From Coraliomargarita sinensis (lineage in GTDB: Bacteria > Verrucomicrobiota > Verrucomicrobiia > Opitutales > Coraliomargaritaceae), in contig NZ_QHJQ01000003.1 of NCBI RefSeq assembly GCF_003185655.1, forward strand, positions 186,001 through 250,000: a stretch of DNA of 64,000 bases, read 5' to 3'. This document shows positions 26,301 to 34,354 of the stretch, in pieces. The notes beneath the pieces were generated by a model. That model was not told where the DNA came from. It made no database searches and saw only the letters and a list, made by a program, of their open reading frames with translations. The position numbers and the translations under genes were made by a program. Numbering within the stretch: the first letter of the stretch is position 1; each line of letters starts with the position of its first letter.

Positions 26301-28751
26301 GGCACCGGGCACGGGACTTTGCGAAGCGATGGATGGTGCGGCGCTATCGGCAGCTGCGGTGGTAAAACTCCAGGTGCCATCGCCCGAGATCCCGGAGAAA
26401 CTATTGCCGAGACGATCGTCGACCGCCGTCCCATCGATTTCCACGTAATAGCCGGTCGATGGGGCGAGTGAGCTCGACGGATCGAGGGTGAGCGTGGCAC
26501 CGGAAATGGAGAGTCCGGCCGCGGGAGCGCCCACGTCGAACGTTTCCACAACACTCCCACCGGTTTGAAGGAGGCGAATTTCACCCGAACCAAGGGCAAT
26601 CGCTTCGGAGAAGGTAATGCTCAAATCGGAGGCCGGGTCCACCCCGCCCCCGGTGTGGCCGGGGTCGAGAACCAGAATGCTCGGAGCGGTGGTATCCGTC
26701 CCGCGGGAAGCGGCGGTGAACTGAATTTCAGAAATGCCGGTAAAGTCGTCCACGCCCGCCCAGTTGGTGTTCAACTCGAAGCGGAGGTAGCGGACGCCAT
26801 GGCTCGGCAGGCTGGTCGAGGTGGCGGTCTCAAGGTCGAAGCCGGTATTGTTCGTGCTTGGGGCCTGAGGGAACTCGAGCGACGCGCCGCCGAGCCTCGT
26901 CCAGTTGGCGGCGCCCGCCCCTTCCGGGTCACCGGGAAACTCGACGCTGGAGTAGTAGACGTCGACCGAGCGGACACTCGCGCTGGTATTGCCCTCCTTG
27001 TTCATGTTCCAGATGTGGATCGAATCGAGGGCATAGGTATCACCGAGGTCCCACTGAATGTAGGACTCCTCGACCTTGGGGGCCGGACCGGGAACGCTTT
27101 CCTGTTTGGTCAGCCAGCCGCTTGCGGCGGCCGTACTGTGCACGCCCCCGCTCAGACCCGAGCCATCGATGGTGCGGTAGGGGTGCCATTTCTGGGTGCC
27201 GGTGTTGAAGTCGAAGGCGAGATCGCCCATGGGAAGATTCGAGGCGGAGGCGGCAATCAGGGCCCCGTCAATGACAGCATCTGCCGTGGTGAAGCTCCAA
27301 ATGCCGCTTCCGCTGATCCCGTCAAAGCTGTTGCCCGCCTGGTCGTCGATCGCGCTGTCTGCGATCTCGATGTAGTAGCCGGTGGCGGGAAGGAGATCCG
27401 CGCTGGGCACAATGGTCAGACGGCTGCCGGAGAGCTTGAGATTCGCCGGCGCGCTGACCACGTCGAAGCTTTCGACCACTGTGCCATCGCTTTTCTTCAG
27501 GGTGATTAAGCCAGTGCCAAAACTGACGTTTTCCGTGAAGTCGAGGACCAGAATGCTGTCCAACTTGACGCCGGTCTCCGTGTGCGTTGGGCGAAGCGAC
27601 TCAATGCCCGGCAGGGTGCTATCCGCCGCCGAAGTGGTGAAGCTCCAGGTGCCGTCGCCACTGATGCCAGCAAAGCTGTTGCCCGCGAGGTCATCGATGG
27701 CCGAGGCGTCGATTTCCACGTAATAGCTGGTGGAAGATGCCAGCAGGCTGCTCGGGTCGATGGTGACCGTGTCACCGGACAGGCTCAGCCCGCTGGACGG
27801 GTTCGTCACGTCGAAGCTTTCCACCACTGTCCCGCCACTTTGGCGCAAGGTGATGTTGCCGCTGCCGAAGGCCACCTCCTCGTTGAAGGTGATACTGAGA
27901 TTGGCCGTCGGATCGACCGCGCCAGCCGGTGCGAGTGCGCTGATCGTTGGCGCGGTGGAATCCCCGGAGAGCGAGTTGAGGTAAGTCTGGGCGAAGTCCT
28001 CCCCCATCTCAATATAGGCCTCATCGGTGTAGTGGAGGTTGTCCCCACCGATCGGATAGTCATCGGTATCGATCAGGTAGGTATTAGGGTCGCGCTCCGC
28101 CACGATGTTCTGGGCAAGGCGGACTTCGTCGATCGGCCGGGCGGTTTGCTTCACCGAGAGCCGGGCGAAAATGAAAGGAATGTCGGCGCCATAGCGGCTG
28201 CGGATGTCAGCGATAAAGGCCTCGAAATCGCTCGTGTACTCTTCGGTCGTGCGCCCGTTGAGCGCATCACGTTCGCCCTGTGCCCAGAACATCCCGGCGA
28301 CTTCATAAGTATGCCCGGCCTTGGTCAGCGAATCCAAACCGAAGTCCACCACCTCCTTGAACAGATTGTAGCTGCGGCCGTCGGTCAGATTCCATTGCTG
28401 CCATAAGCTGGTGCCCCCGTCGGCGTGCTTGATGTAGAAAAAGTTCTCGTCGGGGCGCGCATCGGCAAGCGTGCGGCCGAGAGTGATCTCGGAGCCCCAC
28501 GGCCCGCCACTTCCCGACTCAAGGAAGGTGAAATTGGTCCCGTAGTAGAAGCGCACATCCTCCTGCGGACTCTGGAGCTCCGTCGGGAGACTCCCCAGGT
28601 CGGTGGAGAAGCCAAACATGTTGGACTGGCCGCCCATGAGGAAGACCTTGTAGTGCTTGGCGGAAACGGAGGCAGCAAACGTAAGCGTGAGTACGGCCAG
28701 GAAAAGATTCCTTTTCACGGCGGCAGTGGTTGCGATTTTTGTGAATAACAT
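23349..28751 (-). CDS. Giant SASA-family esterase with Ig-like, discoidin-like and GKAGY modules
   Basis: 1800 residues. Signal peptide (1-31), then a SASA/SGNH esterase domain (about 32-262) with Ser43 in MGGQSNMFGF, block WAQGERD near 156-162 and Asp237/His240 in DNLHY. Next come six Big_5-type Ig-like repeats (each with a (F/L)xExxxFGxGxI core and ending GxWxFTT), interrupted by a discoidin/F5-F8-like carbohydrate-binding domain (about 500-680). Then one GKAGY module (about 1037-1244), a sixth Ig-like repeat, a fibronectin type III domain (about 1365-1450), a second GKAGY module (about 1460-1665) and a short C-terminal domain. The catalytic end is N-terminal here but C-terminal in the partner encoded next. 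Probably secreted and involved in deacetylating complex algal or plant glycans. It heads the operon. Confidence 0.83.
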   Translation of the reverse strand: MLFTKIATTAAVKRNLFLAVLTLTFAASVSAKHYKVFLMGGQSNMFGFSTDLGSLPTELQSPQEDVRFYYGTNFTFLESGSGGPWGSEITLGRTLADARPDENFFYIKHADGGTSLWQQWNLTDGRSYNLFKEVVDFGLDSLTKAGHTYEVAGMFWAQGERDALNGRTTEEYTSDFEAFIADIRSRYGADIPFIFARLSVKQTARPIDEVRLAQNIVAERDPNTYLIDTDDYPIGGDNLHYTDEAYIEMGEDFAQTYLNSLSGDSTAPTISALAPAGAVDPTANLSITFNEEVAFGSGNITLRQSGGTVVESFDVTNPSSGLSLSGDTVTIDPSSLLASSTSYYVEIDASAIDDLAGNSFAGISGDGTWSFTTSAADSTLPGIESLRPTHTETGVKLDSILVLDFTENVSFGTGLITLKKSDGTVVESFDVVSAPANLKLSGSRLTIVPSADLLPATGYYIEIADSAIDDQAGNSFDGISGSGIWSFTTADAVIDGALIAASASNLPMGDLAFDFNTGTQKWHPYRTIDGSGLSGGVHSTAAASGWLTKQESVPGPAPKVEESYIQWDLGDTYALDSIHIWNMNKEGNTSASVRSVDVYYSSVEFPGDPEGAGAANWTRLGGASLEFPQAPSTNNTGFDLETATSTSLPSHGVRYLRFELNTNWAGVDDFTGISEIQFTAASRGTDTTAPSILVLDPGHTGGGVDPASDLSITFSEAIALGSGEIRLLQTGGSVVETFDVGAPAAGLSISGATLTLDPSSSLAPSTGYYVEIDGTAVDDRLGNSFSGISGDGTWSFTTAAADSAAPSIASQSPVPGASGVNSESNLILVLDEAVTFGSGSITLRGSGGKLIQSFDVTAPGDGLSLSGKTVTLNPSVELADFTSYYIEIEGTAIDDLEGNSFAGISGDSAWSFTTGGPDGIAPEIASLTPTDGELAFFPSDDLVITFDELIEFGTGFIRIRSVSDDSIIESFDVANPPSGLDLVGATVTINPSDDLPTGTAIYVEIESTAILDYSGNAYSGTDGSTTWRFTTAGATIIHQFSTLLSNGTAYNVSVYDGKAGYAGTGAYSSVAGTFGDGTVEAYKFLNNVTSGSPGEITAYASDGTNLTYQWDRVAVDYNADLGDVWTTNDPGTDFSGGDPANYGGTTATMSGGYLVNGSIDISAYSSGTIYVLLGGFDTPFDLALNFNGENPVNMPQIDPPGTRNMYVVAFTFDDPSYNYTSIDYSYTGSSPSRSRFMGIVVDGTERVAEPIVSTFSPAHTATDVSVSGNLSVTFSEDVVFGTGNISLFESGGTLVESFDVAGPASGLSLSGSTVTIDPSSDLTGSTTYYIEIDATAIDDLEGENFAGFSGDETWRFTTEAPLTSPPDAPTGLSAAPGDARVDLSWNAAETADSYTVKRSTTPGGGYSTIGTPTTTSFADTSVVNGTTYYYVVSATNSVGESADSTEVGATPEAVIADVSFSYSELISSNSNFDLYVFPGKAGYSGDAGGAFGDGTVEAYAFFNNATTGFPGSVNKYVSGGSAVTMDTWSAVTDFADFDRGDVWTTNDPDSQAANYGGTTETISGAYEASGTIDISSYSSGTVYVLLGGYDTPFDLSLTMNGSGQDPVVDSMPQIDPPATRNLYVVAFDFENTGLAYDSITYAYTGSAANRSRFMGVVVDGAQGSVDPSFSDWISGYSGLDGQTGLADDPDGDGIANGIENFFGTHPGEFSGGMVSGNVTADSFTFTHPQSGELASDLTATYRWSTDLETFSNDGDSFGGTTVVFTAETDSPTAGTTSVTATVSGTLVDKLFVDVEVIQNP

Positions 28752-28916
28752 GCGGTGATTTTTATGGGGGAAAATTTAGGAGCGGATCGACTGGGGACCT
28801 CATAAACAAACCTCGAGCGACCGAACCGATAACCTATCGGACAGACTGTTCCATTCGGCAAGGCGTTGCGACGAATGTCACCATGCCGGATCAAAGCATG
28901 GTCGGGTAGCCTAAAT

Positions 28917-29040
28917 GGTAGGGACGGCTGCCCCCAGCCTTCCGCGAATCGATGTAGTCTCACGAACCTTGCGTAATCATTCGGCTCGTCACCACGCCAC
29001 GCAAGTATCGTGGACGCATGGGGGCATGCGTCCCTACCTT
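28917..29040. repeat. REP/BIME-like element, full copy upstream of the RAYT gene
   Basis: Left hairpin GGACGGCTG...CAGCCTTCC, a ~65-nt spacer (GCGAATCGATGTAG...CGCAAGTATCG), right hairpin GGACGCATG-GGGG-CATGCGTCC, then CTACC. It is the most diverged of the full copies at its left hairpin. The remaining part of 28752-29151 holds a small accatgc/gcatggt hairpin (28880-28902) and no gene. Confidence 0.8.
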
Positions 29041-29069
29041 TTACCACATGGTAGAAACGACACCCTCAT

Positions 29070-29108
29070 CAGTATCGCGGACGCATGGGGGCATGCGTCC
29101 CTACCTTT
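29070..29108. repeat. REP element, right half only
   Basis: AGTATCGCGGACGCATGGGGGCATGCGTCCCTACCTT reproduces only the right-hand hairpin of the REP unit. It lies 44 nt before the RAYT start, so the transposase gene sits directly inside the repeat cluster. Confidence 0.8.
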
Positions 29109-29151
29109 CTGGCTTGCGGGCATGTGACTATGTTTTGTCTAATCAGAACGA

Positions 29152-29622
29152 ATGGCACGCGCGGAACGAAAATGGCTGTATCATCATACGCCTTCGTGGG
29201 TTCGGCCCGAAAATGAGAGGTTCTTTTTAACGCTTTGTTGCAAGGATCGGAGCCGTGAGCAATTAACCCACCCGGATGTGGTGGAAGGCATCTTCGATTC
29301 CATCCAGTTCGGCCAACAACGCGGGGACTGGTATGTGCGGCTGATCTTACTCATGCCGGATCACTTGCATCTGATCGCAGCCTTCCCCGACTGTGAAGCC
29401 TCGATGACAAGAACCATCAGGAACTGGAAACGTCTGATGGCCCGGCGTCATGGGATTGTCTGGCAAAAGGGATTTTTTGACCACCGCTTAAGAAACGATG
29501 CCGCCCTGGACGAGAAGGCTGCCTATATCCGTTTAAATCCAGTAAGAGCCGGATTATGCAAGCACCCGGAAACGTGGCCTTATGTCTGGGAACCGGAAGA
29601 CATACAAGACGTAACGAAGTAA
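29152..29622 (+). CDS. REP-associated tyrosine transposase (RAYT, Y1 family)
   Basis: 156 residues, a usual length for this family. The HUH metal site is His71 and His73 in MPDHLHLIAAF. The catalytic tyrosine is Tyr125 in AAYIRLNPVRAGL, preceded by the conserved block WQKGFFDHRLRND. Four REP-type palindromes of one family surround it (28917, 29070, 29630, 29771). RAYTs bind and cleave single-stranded REP hairpins and are thought to spread them, usually as single-copy domesticated genes. All key residues are present, so it is likely active or recently active. The two flanking glycan-degradation gene groups diverge from this cluster. Confidence 0.93.
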   Translation: MARAERKWLYHHTPSWVRPENERFFLTLCCKDRSREQLTHPDVVEGIFDSIQFGQQRGDWYVRLILLMPDHLHLIAAFPDCEASMTRTIRNWKRLMARRHGIVWQKGFFDHRLRNDAALDEKAAYIRLNPVRAGLCKHPETWPYVWEPEDIQDVTK

Positions 29623-29629
29623 CGCAAAA

Positions 29630-29754
29630 GGTAGGGACGGCTGCCCTCAGCCGTCCGCGAATCGATGTGACCGCGCGAACCTTGCGCAATCATTCGGCTC
29701 GTCACCACGCCCCCGCAAGTATCGCGGACGCATGAGGGCATGCGTCCCTACCCT
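29630..29754. repeat. REP/BIME-like element downstream of RAYT, copy 3
   Basis: GGTAGGGACGGCTG-CCCT-CAGCCGTCC hairpin, a spacer, then GGACGCATG-AGGG-CATGCGTCC and CTACC. It begins 7 nt after the RAYT stop codon, so the element could also form the 3' end of its transcript. Confidence 0.85.
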
Positions 29755-29770
29755 TCGGTTCAACATGCAC

Positions 29771-29896
29771 GGTAGGGACGGCTGCCCTCAGCCGTCCGCG
29801 AATCGATGTAGCCGCACGAACCTTGCGTAATCCTTCGGATCGTCACCACGCCCCGCAAGTATAGCGGACGCATGGGGGCATGCGTCCCTACCTTTC
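29771..29896. repeat. REP/BIME-like element downstream of RAYT, copy 4
   Basis: Nearly the same 125-nt unit as the copy 17 nt to its left, in the same orientation, with perfect 9-bp stems in both hairpins. It ends about 80 nt before the rhamnosidase start. Apart from these repeats, 29623-29973 holds no gene. Confidence 0.85.
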
Positions 29897-29973
29897 GGCG
29901 GGAGTTGATTAAAGATCAGAAGGCTTGGTTCTAAAGTCTGGATTTTCAAACTCGTCCCTGCTCTATTCCGTGC

Positions 29974-32900
29974 ATGCGCGTCTTTAGTATTCTGGTTTGT
30001 CTTTTTGTTTCCCTTGCCTCGCTCTTCGGCAAGCCGATCCCTGTTCCGAGGGATCTCCGTGTCGGGGAGAACCGCCAGGCTCCGATTGGTTACCACGACC
30101 CCAGTCCGGCTTTTTCCTGGAAGCTGCCCGCACTTGCGGGCGTACATTCGCAGTCGGCCTATCGTCTCGTTGTCGCCAGCGACCCCGCCAAGTTGCCGGA
30201 GGCCGCGGATCTCTGGGACAGCGGCAAGGTCACCAGCGACCGGTCCAATTGGATTCCTTATGCGGGGCGACCAATCGACTCGCGCCAGAAGGTCTACTGG
30301 CAGGTGCGGTTCTGGGACCAGAAGGACCGCCCTTCGTCCTGGAGTGACGCGGCCCATTTTGAAATGGGCCTCCTGGACAATAGCGATTGGCAGGCGAAAT
30401 GGATACGCTTGAATCATTCTCAGGAAGCGAAAAGGGCAAACTCTGGCCCCGAAATCGTGATTGAGAAGGCCCACTACGGTGTCCCGGGCGCCCCGGACCA
30501 TCTGGTCGACGTGACCGCTGAACTGCGTGCCCGTTTCGCTCTAGGGAAAAGGATTATCCCGGCGAGTAACGAACTCGTGGCTCAGGACCCGGCCTGGGAT
30601 CAGCCCAAATCGCTCCGGATTGTCTACCGTCAGGACGGTCAGCGGAAAGAGCTCATCTTACAGGAAGGTGAGATCTACGACTTCGACCAGGACAAGAAAA
30701 TCAAGCGCTGGCATGTGCCCAAGTTTATTCCGCAGCAGTTGCGCCGGGAATTTGAAATCGACCAACCCATTCAACGTGCACGGCTCTACGTGACGGCGCG
30801 GGGACTCTATCAAGTTCACCTCAACGGGGAAAAGGTCGGGGAGGACTACATGGCCCCCGGCTTCACGCCATACCGAAAGAAGATCGAGACGCGGACCTAT
30901 GATGTCACCGATCATTTGCAACCGGGAGACAATGCCATCGGCGCGCTTTTGGGAGAGGGTTGGTATGCTGGCACTTTGTTATTTCAGGGACGGCTCGGAG
31001 GCCGGTACCCGGAGCTCTTGCTCCAGCTGGAGGTCACTCACGAGGACGGTACGGTGAAACGTATCCTCAGCGACGAATCGTGGAAGGCGACGAATGACGG
31101 CCCGATTCGTTACTCCAGCATCTACCGCGGCGAAATTTACGATGCCCGAATGGAAACGACCGGCTGGACTCTGCCCGGCTACGACGACAGTGCCTGGCAA
31201 CCGGTTCATGCCGGTCTGGTCCAGCCTCGGGATCCGCTCACGCCCAAGCCGTTCCGTCCGGTCCGAATAACGCAAAAACTTTCGACCGTCGAGGTGACCG
31301 AGCCCGAGCCCGGAACTTTTGTTTTCGACCTCGGGCAGAATATGGTTGGTTGGCCCGTCCTTCGCATCCCGGTTCAAAAAGACGAAACCGTCACTTTCCG
31401 GGTTGCTGAAATGCTGAACCCGGACGGCACGATGTACACCCGAAACTATCGCGGGGCCCAATCGAAAAGCCACTACACTGCGGCTGAGGACGGCACGGTC
31501 ACCTGGCATCCTGAATTTACCTTTTACGGCTTCCGCTACGTCGAGCTCAGCGGTCTCCCCGAGGGCGTGGCGCCGAGTGAAGATTGGGTGACCGGAGCCG
31601 TCCTGCACACGGATTTCCCCATACACGGCAGCTTCACCTCCTCACACCCCTTGCTCAATCAACTGCAGCACAATATCGTCTGGGGCTTGCGCGGTAATTT
31701 CCTCGATATTCCGACCGACTGTCCGCAACGCGACGAGCGGCTCGGCTGGACCGGGGATGCCCAGGTCTTTGCGCCAGCGGCATTTTTCAACGCCGATGTG
31801 CACGCCTTTTTTGCGGCCTGGCTCGACAGCATGCGGCTGGAACAGGCCCCGGACGGAGCCATCCCCGCCATTGTGCCGGACACCTGGCAGGGGAAGGTGG
31901 GCGGTCCCGGCTGGTCGGATGCCGCCACCATCATCCCCTGGGAAGCCTACGTCCGCACCGGTGATCCGGGCTTCTTGCGCGAGAACTTCGAGATGATGCG
32001 GCAGTGGGTGGGCTATTACCAGAGCCACGCCGAGGGGTATATCCCCGAGGTGCGTGCTTTCGGCGACTGGCTGCAGCCCTATCCGCAAAGCGGGCAAAAC
32101 GAGGGGGATACCCCCACTGACTTCCTATGCACCGCTTACTTTGCCCACTCGGCGCATTTGACGGCGAAGGCGGCCCGGATTCTGGGCAAGCCGCGCGAGG
32201 CCGAATATTACGCATCGCTCTACGAAAACGTCAGCCGGGCCTTGACCCAAAAATTCTTCGATAGTGAAGGCAGACTGACCACCCCGATCGAAACCCAGAC
32301 CGCGTATCTCGTCGCGCTCGACTTCAACCTGCTGCCCGAGGCCATGCGCCCCAAGGCCTTCGACCATCTTGTGCGTTTGGTGCACGAGGCGGATAATCAT
32401 CTGCGCACCGGCTTTCTCGGCACGCCACTGCTGGCGCCCGTCCTCGACCGTTTCGGTCGAACCGACCTTGCGCTGACGGTGCTCTTTCAGGAAACCTATC
32501 CCTCCTGGTTCTATTCCATCCACCAGGGGGCCACCACCATGTGGGAACGCTGGAACAGCTACAGCCACGAGGATGGCTTCGGCAACGACAAGATGAACTC
32601 CTTCAACCACTACGCTTACGGTGCGATCGGCCAGTGGATTTACGAGCGCATCGCCGGTCTGGCGCCCGATCCGGAGCAGCCGGGCTACAAGCACATCTTC
32701 ATCCAGCCCGCACCCGGCGTGCCGCTCGAACAGGCCGCCGCCGAACTGGAAACGCCCTACGGTCTGGCCCGCAGCGCCTGGCACCTAGACGGGAACGCCC
32801 TGGTTCTGGAGGCCACCATCCCGCCCAACAGTCGTGGTACCCTGCGTCTTCCGGTGGATCGGGAGCTTGAGGTTCGGATCAATGAAAGGCGCGTTTCGCT

Positions 32901-32976
32901 GGAACCGGATGGGCCCTTCCTGACCGCACCCCTCGGTCCGGGTACGCACAGCATCCGCGTGGAAGGCTGGAGGTAG
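29974..32976 (+). CDS. GH78 alpha-L-rhamnosidase
   Basis: 1000 residues with an N-terminal signal peptide (MRVFSILVCLFVSLASLFG). Order of domains: an Ig-like N-terminal domain, the Bac_rhamnosid_N and concanavalin-like regions (about 260-540), the (alpha/alpha)6 barrel (about 560-900) and a C-terminal beta-sandwich. Catalytic motifs are CPQRDERLGWTGDAQ, with the general acid Glu588, and TMWERWNSY, with the probable base Glu858. The enzyme releases terminal alpha-L-rhamnose from polysaccharides such as ulvan, pectin side chains or other rhamnose-rich glycans, in the periplasm or outside. It is divergent from the SASA esterase operon, and a GntR/LacI-type regulator lies 1.4 kb away, consistent with a glycan-use region. 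Confidence 0.95.
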   Translation: MRVFSILVCLFVSLASLFGKPIPVPRDLRVGENRQAPIGYHDPSPAFSWKLPALAGVHSQSAYRLVVASDPAKLPEAADLWDSGKVTSDRSNWIPYAGRPIDSRQKVYWQVRFWDQKDRPSSWSDAAHFEMGLLDNSDWQAKWIRLNHSQEAKRANSGPEIVIEKAHYGVPGAPDHLVDVTAELRARFALGKRIIPASNELVAQDPAWDQPKSLRIVYRQDGQRKELILQEGEIYDFDQDKKIKRWHVPKFIPQQLRREFEIDQPIQRARLYVTARGLYQVHLNGEKVGEDYMAPGFTPYRKKIETRTYDVTDHLQPGDNAIGALLGEGWYAGTLLFQGRLGGRYPELLLQLEVTHEDGTVKRILSDESWKATNDGPIRYSSIYRGEIYDARMETTGWTLPGYDDSAWQPVHAGLVQPRDPLTPKPFRPVRITQKLSTVEVTEPEPGTFVFDLGQNMVGWPVLRIPVQKDETVTFRVAEMLNPDGTMYTRNYRGAQSKSHYTAAEDGTVTWHPEFTFYGFRYVELSGLPEGVAPSEDWVTGAVLHTDFPIHGSFTSSHPLLNQLQHNIVWGLRGNFLDIPTDCPQRDERLGWTGDAQVFAPAAFFNADVHAFFAAWLDSMRLEQAPDGAIPAIVPDTWQGKVGGPGWSDAATIIPWEAYVRTGDPGFLRENFEMMRQWVGYYQSHAEGYIPEVRAFGDWLQPYPQSGQNEGDTPTDFLCTAYFAHSAHLTAKAARILGKPREAEYYASLYENVSRALTQKFFDSEGRLTTPIETQTAYLVALDFNLLPEAMRPKAFDHLVRLVHEADNHLRTGFLGTPLLAPVLDRFGRTDLALTVLFQETYPSWFYSIHQGATTMWERWNSYSHEDGFGNDKMNSFNHYAYGAIGQWIYERIAGLAPDPEQPGYKHIFIQPAPGVPLEQAAAELETPYGLARSAWHLDGNALVLEATIPPNSRGTLRLPVDRELEVRINERRVSLEPDGPFLTAPLGPGTHSIRVEGWR

Positions 32977-33040
32977 AGGACCGTGCTCACTCGTCTGACC
33001 TGAGTTCTTCGAAGTGTTGAGCACGGTTGCGGCAGCGAAA

Positions 33041-33233
33041 TAATACCTCTTTGCAAAAGTTTTGATCCTTTAGCCAGAACGTCTCTCAGCCCCGTCTTTC
33101 GGATGCGCGATTTTGAAGAGGTCGCGGCGTTCCCCGATCAGTCAGGCACCCCGGTGCCCTCCTGATCGGGCGCCTTGCGCTGCTCTTCAAGATCGCTGCA
33201 CTAAAGGGGCAAAACTTTTGCAAAGCGGTATAA
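33041..33233. repeat. MITE-like palindromic element with 33-bp terminal inverted repeats
   Basis: Ends 33041-33073 and 33201-33233 are inverted copies matching at 29 of 33 positions (core CTTTGCAAAAGTTTTG). Inside, arms around 33107-33150 and 33153-33196 pair again (GCGAT-TTGAAGAG, CCCGATCAG, GGCACC), so nearly the whole ~193 bp can fold into one long hairpin. It encodes nothing. The rest of 32977-33482 is gene-free apart from the terminator at 33426. Confidence 0.7.
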
Positions 33234-33425
33234 CTTGCGATCTTCGAAGGCCGAAACGGTATCGAATGGCCGACTTTAGGCGCGGAAGAGAATCGTGGAC
33301 AAGAGACGCTCAACTCTCCCCTTGAGCGGCTGACGCCGCCAATAAGCAAATCCCTATCAGTGGTTTGTATGGAAAAACGGCAAAACACAGCCCGTGACGG
33401 AGCCAAAAAGGCGTGGTCCGTAGCC

Positions 33426-33462
33426 AAAAAAGCCCCCACCGGCGAAGAACCGTATGGGGGCT
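33426..33462 (-). terminator. Terminator of the small PEP-CTERM gene
   Basis: AGCCCCCA...TGGGGGCT forms an 8-bp stem around a 16-nt loop. On the minus strand it is followed by TTTTTT, 20 nt beyond the stop codon at 33483. Confidence 0.85.
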
Positions 33463-33482
33463 GAAGTTGGTTTACGCTTCGC

Positions 33483-34181
33483 TTAGGCGCGGCGGCGAAC
33501 CATGACCCAAGTCAGGCCGACCATTCCGGCGAGGAGCGCGAAAGCGGAGGGCTCCGGAACGGCAACAATCTGAGCACCAAAGACAAAGCCTTCGCCAGAT
33601 AGATTACCATCTCCATCCAGGGCTGTTAAGATTTCTAAAGTACTCCCGCTTAAGCCAGAGAAACGAGCATAGTTACCTTCAACCGTTGGACTGCCCTCAA
33701 CAAAGCTAGAGCCGTCATCGTTATCCAGATAGCTCCCTTGATATACTCCATTCACTACGATCTCGGTGAATACACTTCCGTAGTACAGATAAACATCATA
33801 CTGCGAGAAAGTGATGTCGGTAATATTGATTCTTGCGCCATCGTTACGATTCCGTTCGGTGTAAAGGTTGAGCATTTCACCGGTTGCCCCCGGGAGAACC
33901 TGGTCATTACCGCCCGGAGTACCATTCAATCTGTTACTGAGGGAGATGTCGGTAATAGACGCGGTGCCATCATCAAAGAGCAAATTTGATGTCGTCACGG
34001 GCGAACCAGCGGCACCAAATGCAGCAGTATTCCAGCTACCGGCATTGACGGCACCAGTTGAACCGGTGATCGGATTACCTCCATTGTCGAAATTAATGCT
34101 GATTACGCTTTGCGCCTGAAGCCCAGCGGCTGCTGCGAACAAGGCTCCAACAGTGATGGTGAACGACTTTACTATATTCAT
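33483..34181 (-). CDS. Small secreted PEP-CTERM protein
   Basis: 232 residues: signal peptide (FTITVGALFAAAAGLQAQ), a beta-rich Gly/Ser/Thr/Asn central domain of about 170 residues and a textbook C-terminal sorting signal (VPEPSAFALLAGMVGLTWVM followed by VRRRA). The central domain resembles those of many verrucomicrobial PEP-CTERM proteins but I cannot name it. It is a monocistronic unit with its own terminator. Exosortase-dependent sorting to the surface or extracellular matrix is expected from the family; the ligand or role is unknown. Confidence 0.88.
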   Translation of the reverse strand: MNIVKSFTITVGALFAAAAGLQAQSVISINFDNGGNPITGSTGAVNAGSWNTAAFGAAGSPVTTSNLLFDDGTASITDISLSNRLNGTPGGNDQVLPGATGEMLNLYTERNRNDGARINITDITFSQYDVYLYYGSVFTEIVVNGVYQGSYLDNDDGSSFVEGSPTVEGNYARFSGLSGSTLEILTALDGDGNLSGEGFVFGAQIVAVPEPSAFALLAGMVGLTWVMVRRRA

Positions 34182-34354
34182 GTGGTTTTGGGTTGGTTTT
34201 AGTTTATCGAGTAAATGATAACTTTGAAAAACACTTAACGAATTATATGGCTAAGCAACAGCTTTTTGCTAAGGCTACCATGCTGGTCTGAAGCATGGTT
34301 TGTTAGTGCCTGCGAAAGTGAGTTCTCATCGCAAATTGCATTCCAAATTCAAAC

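Noticed and set aside
28715..29047. 110-codon minus-strand frame across the REP element
   Set aside because: It is mostly REP hairpin sequence read as protein.
28917..29896. Possible CRISPR array from repeated hairpins
   Set aside because: Units are ~125 bp with double hairpins around a RAYT gene; there are no short regular spacers or cas genes.
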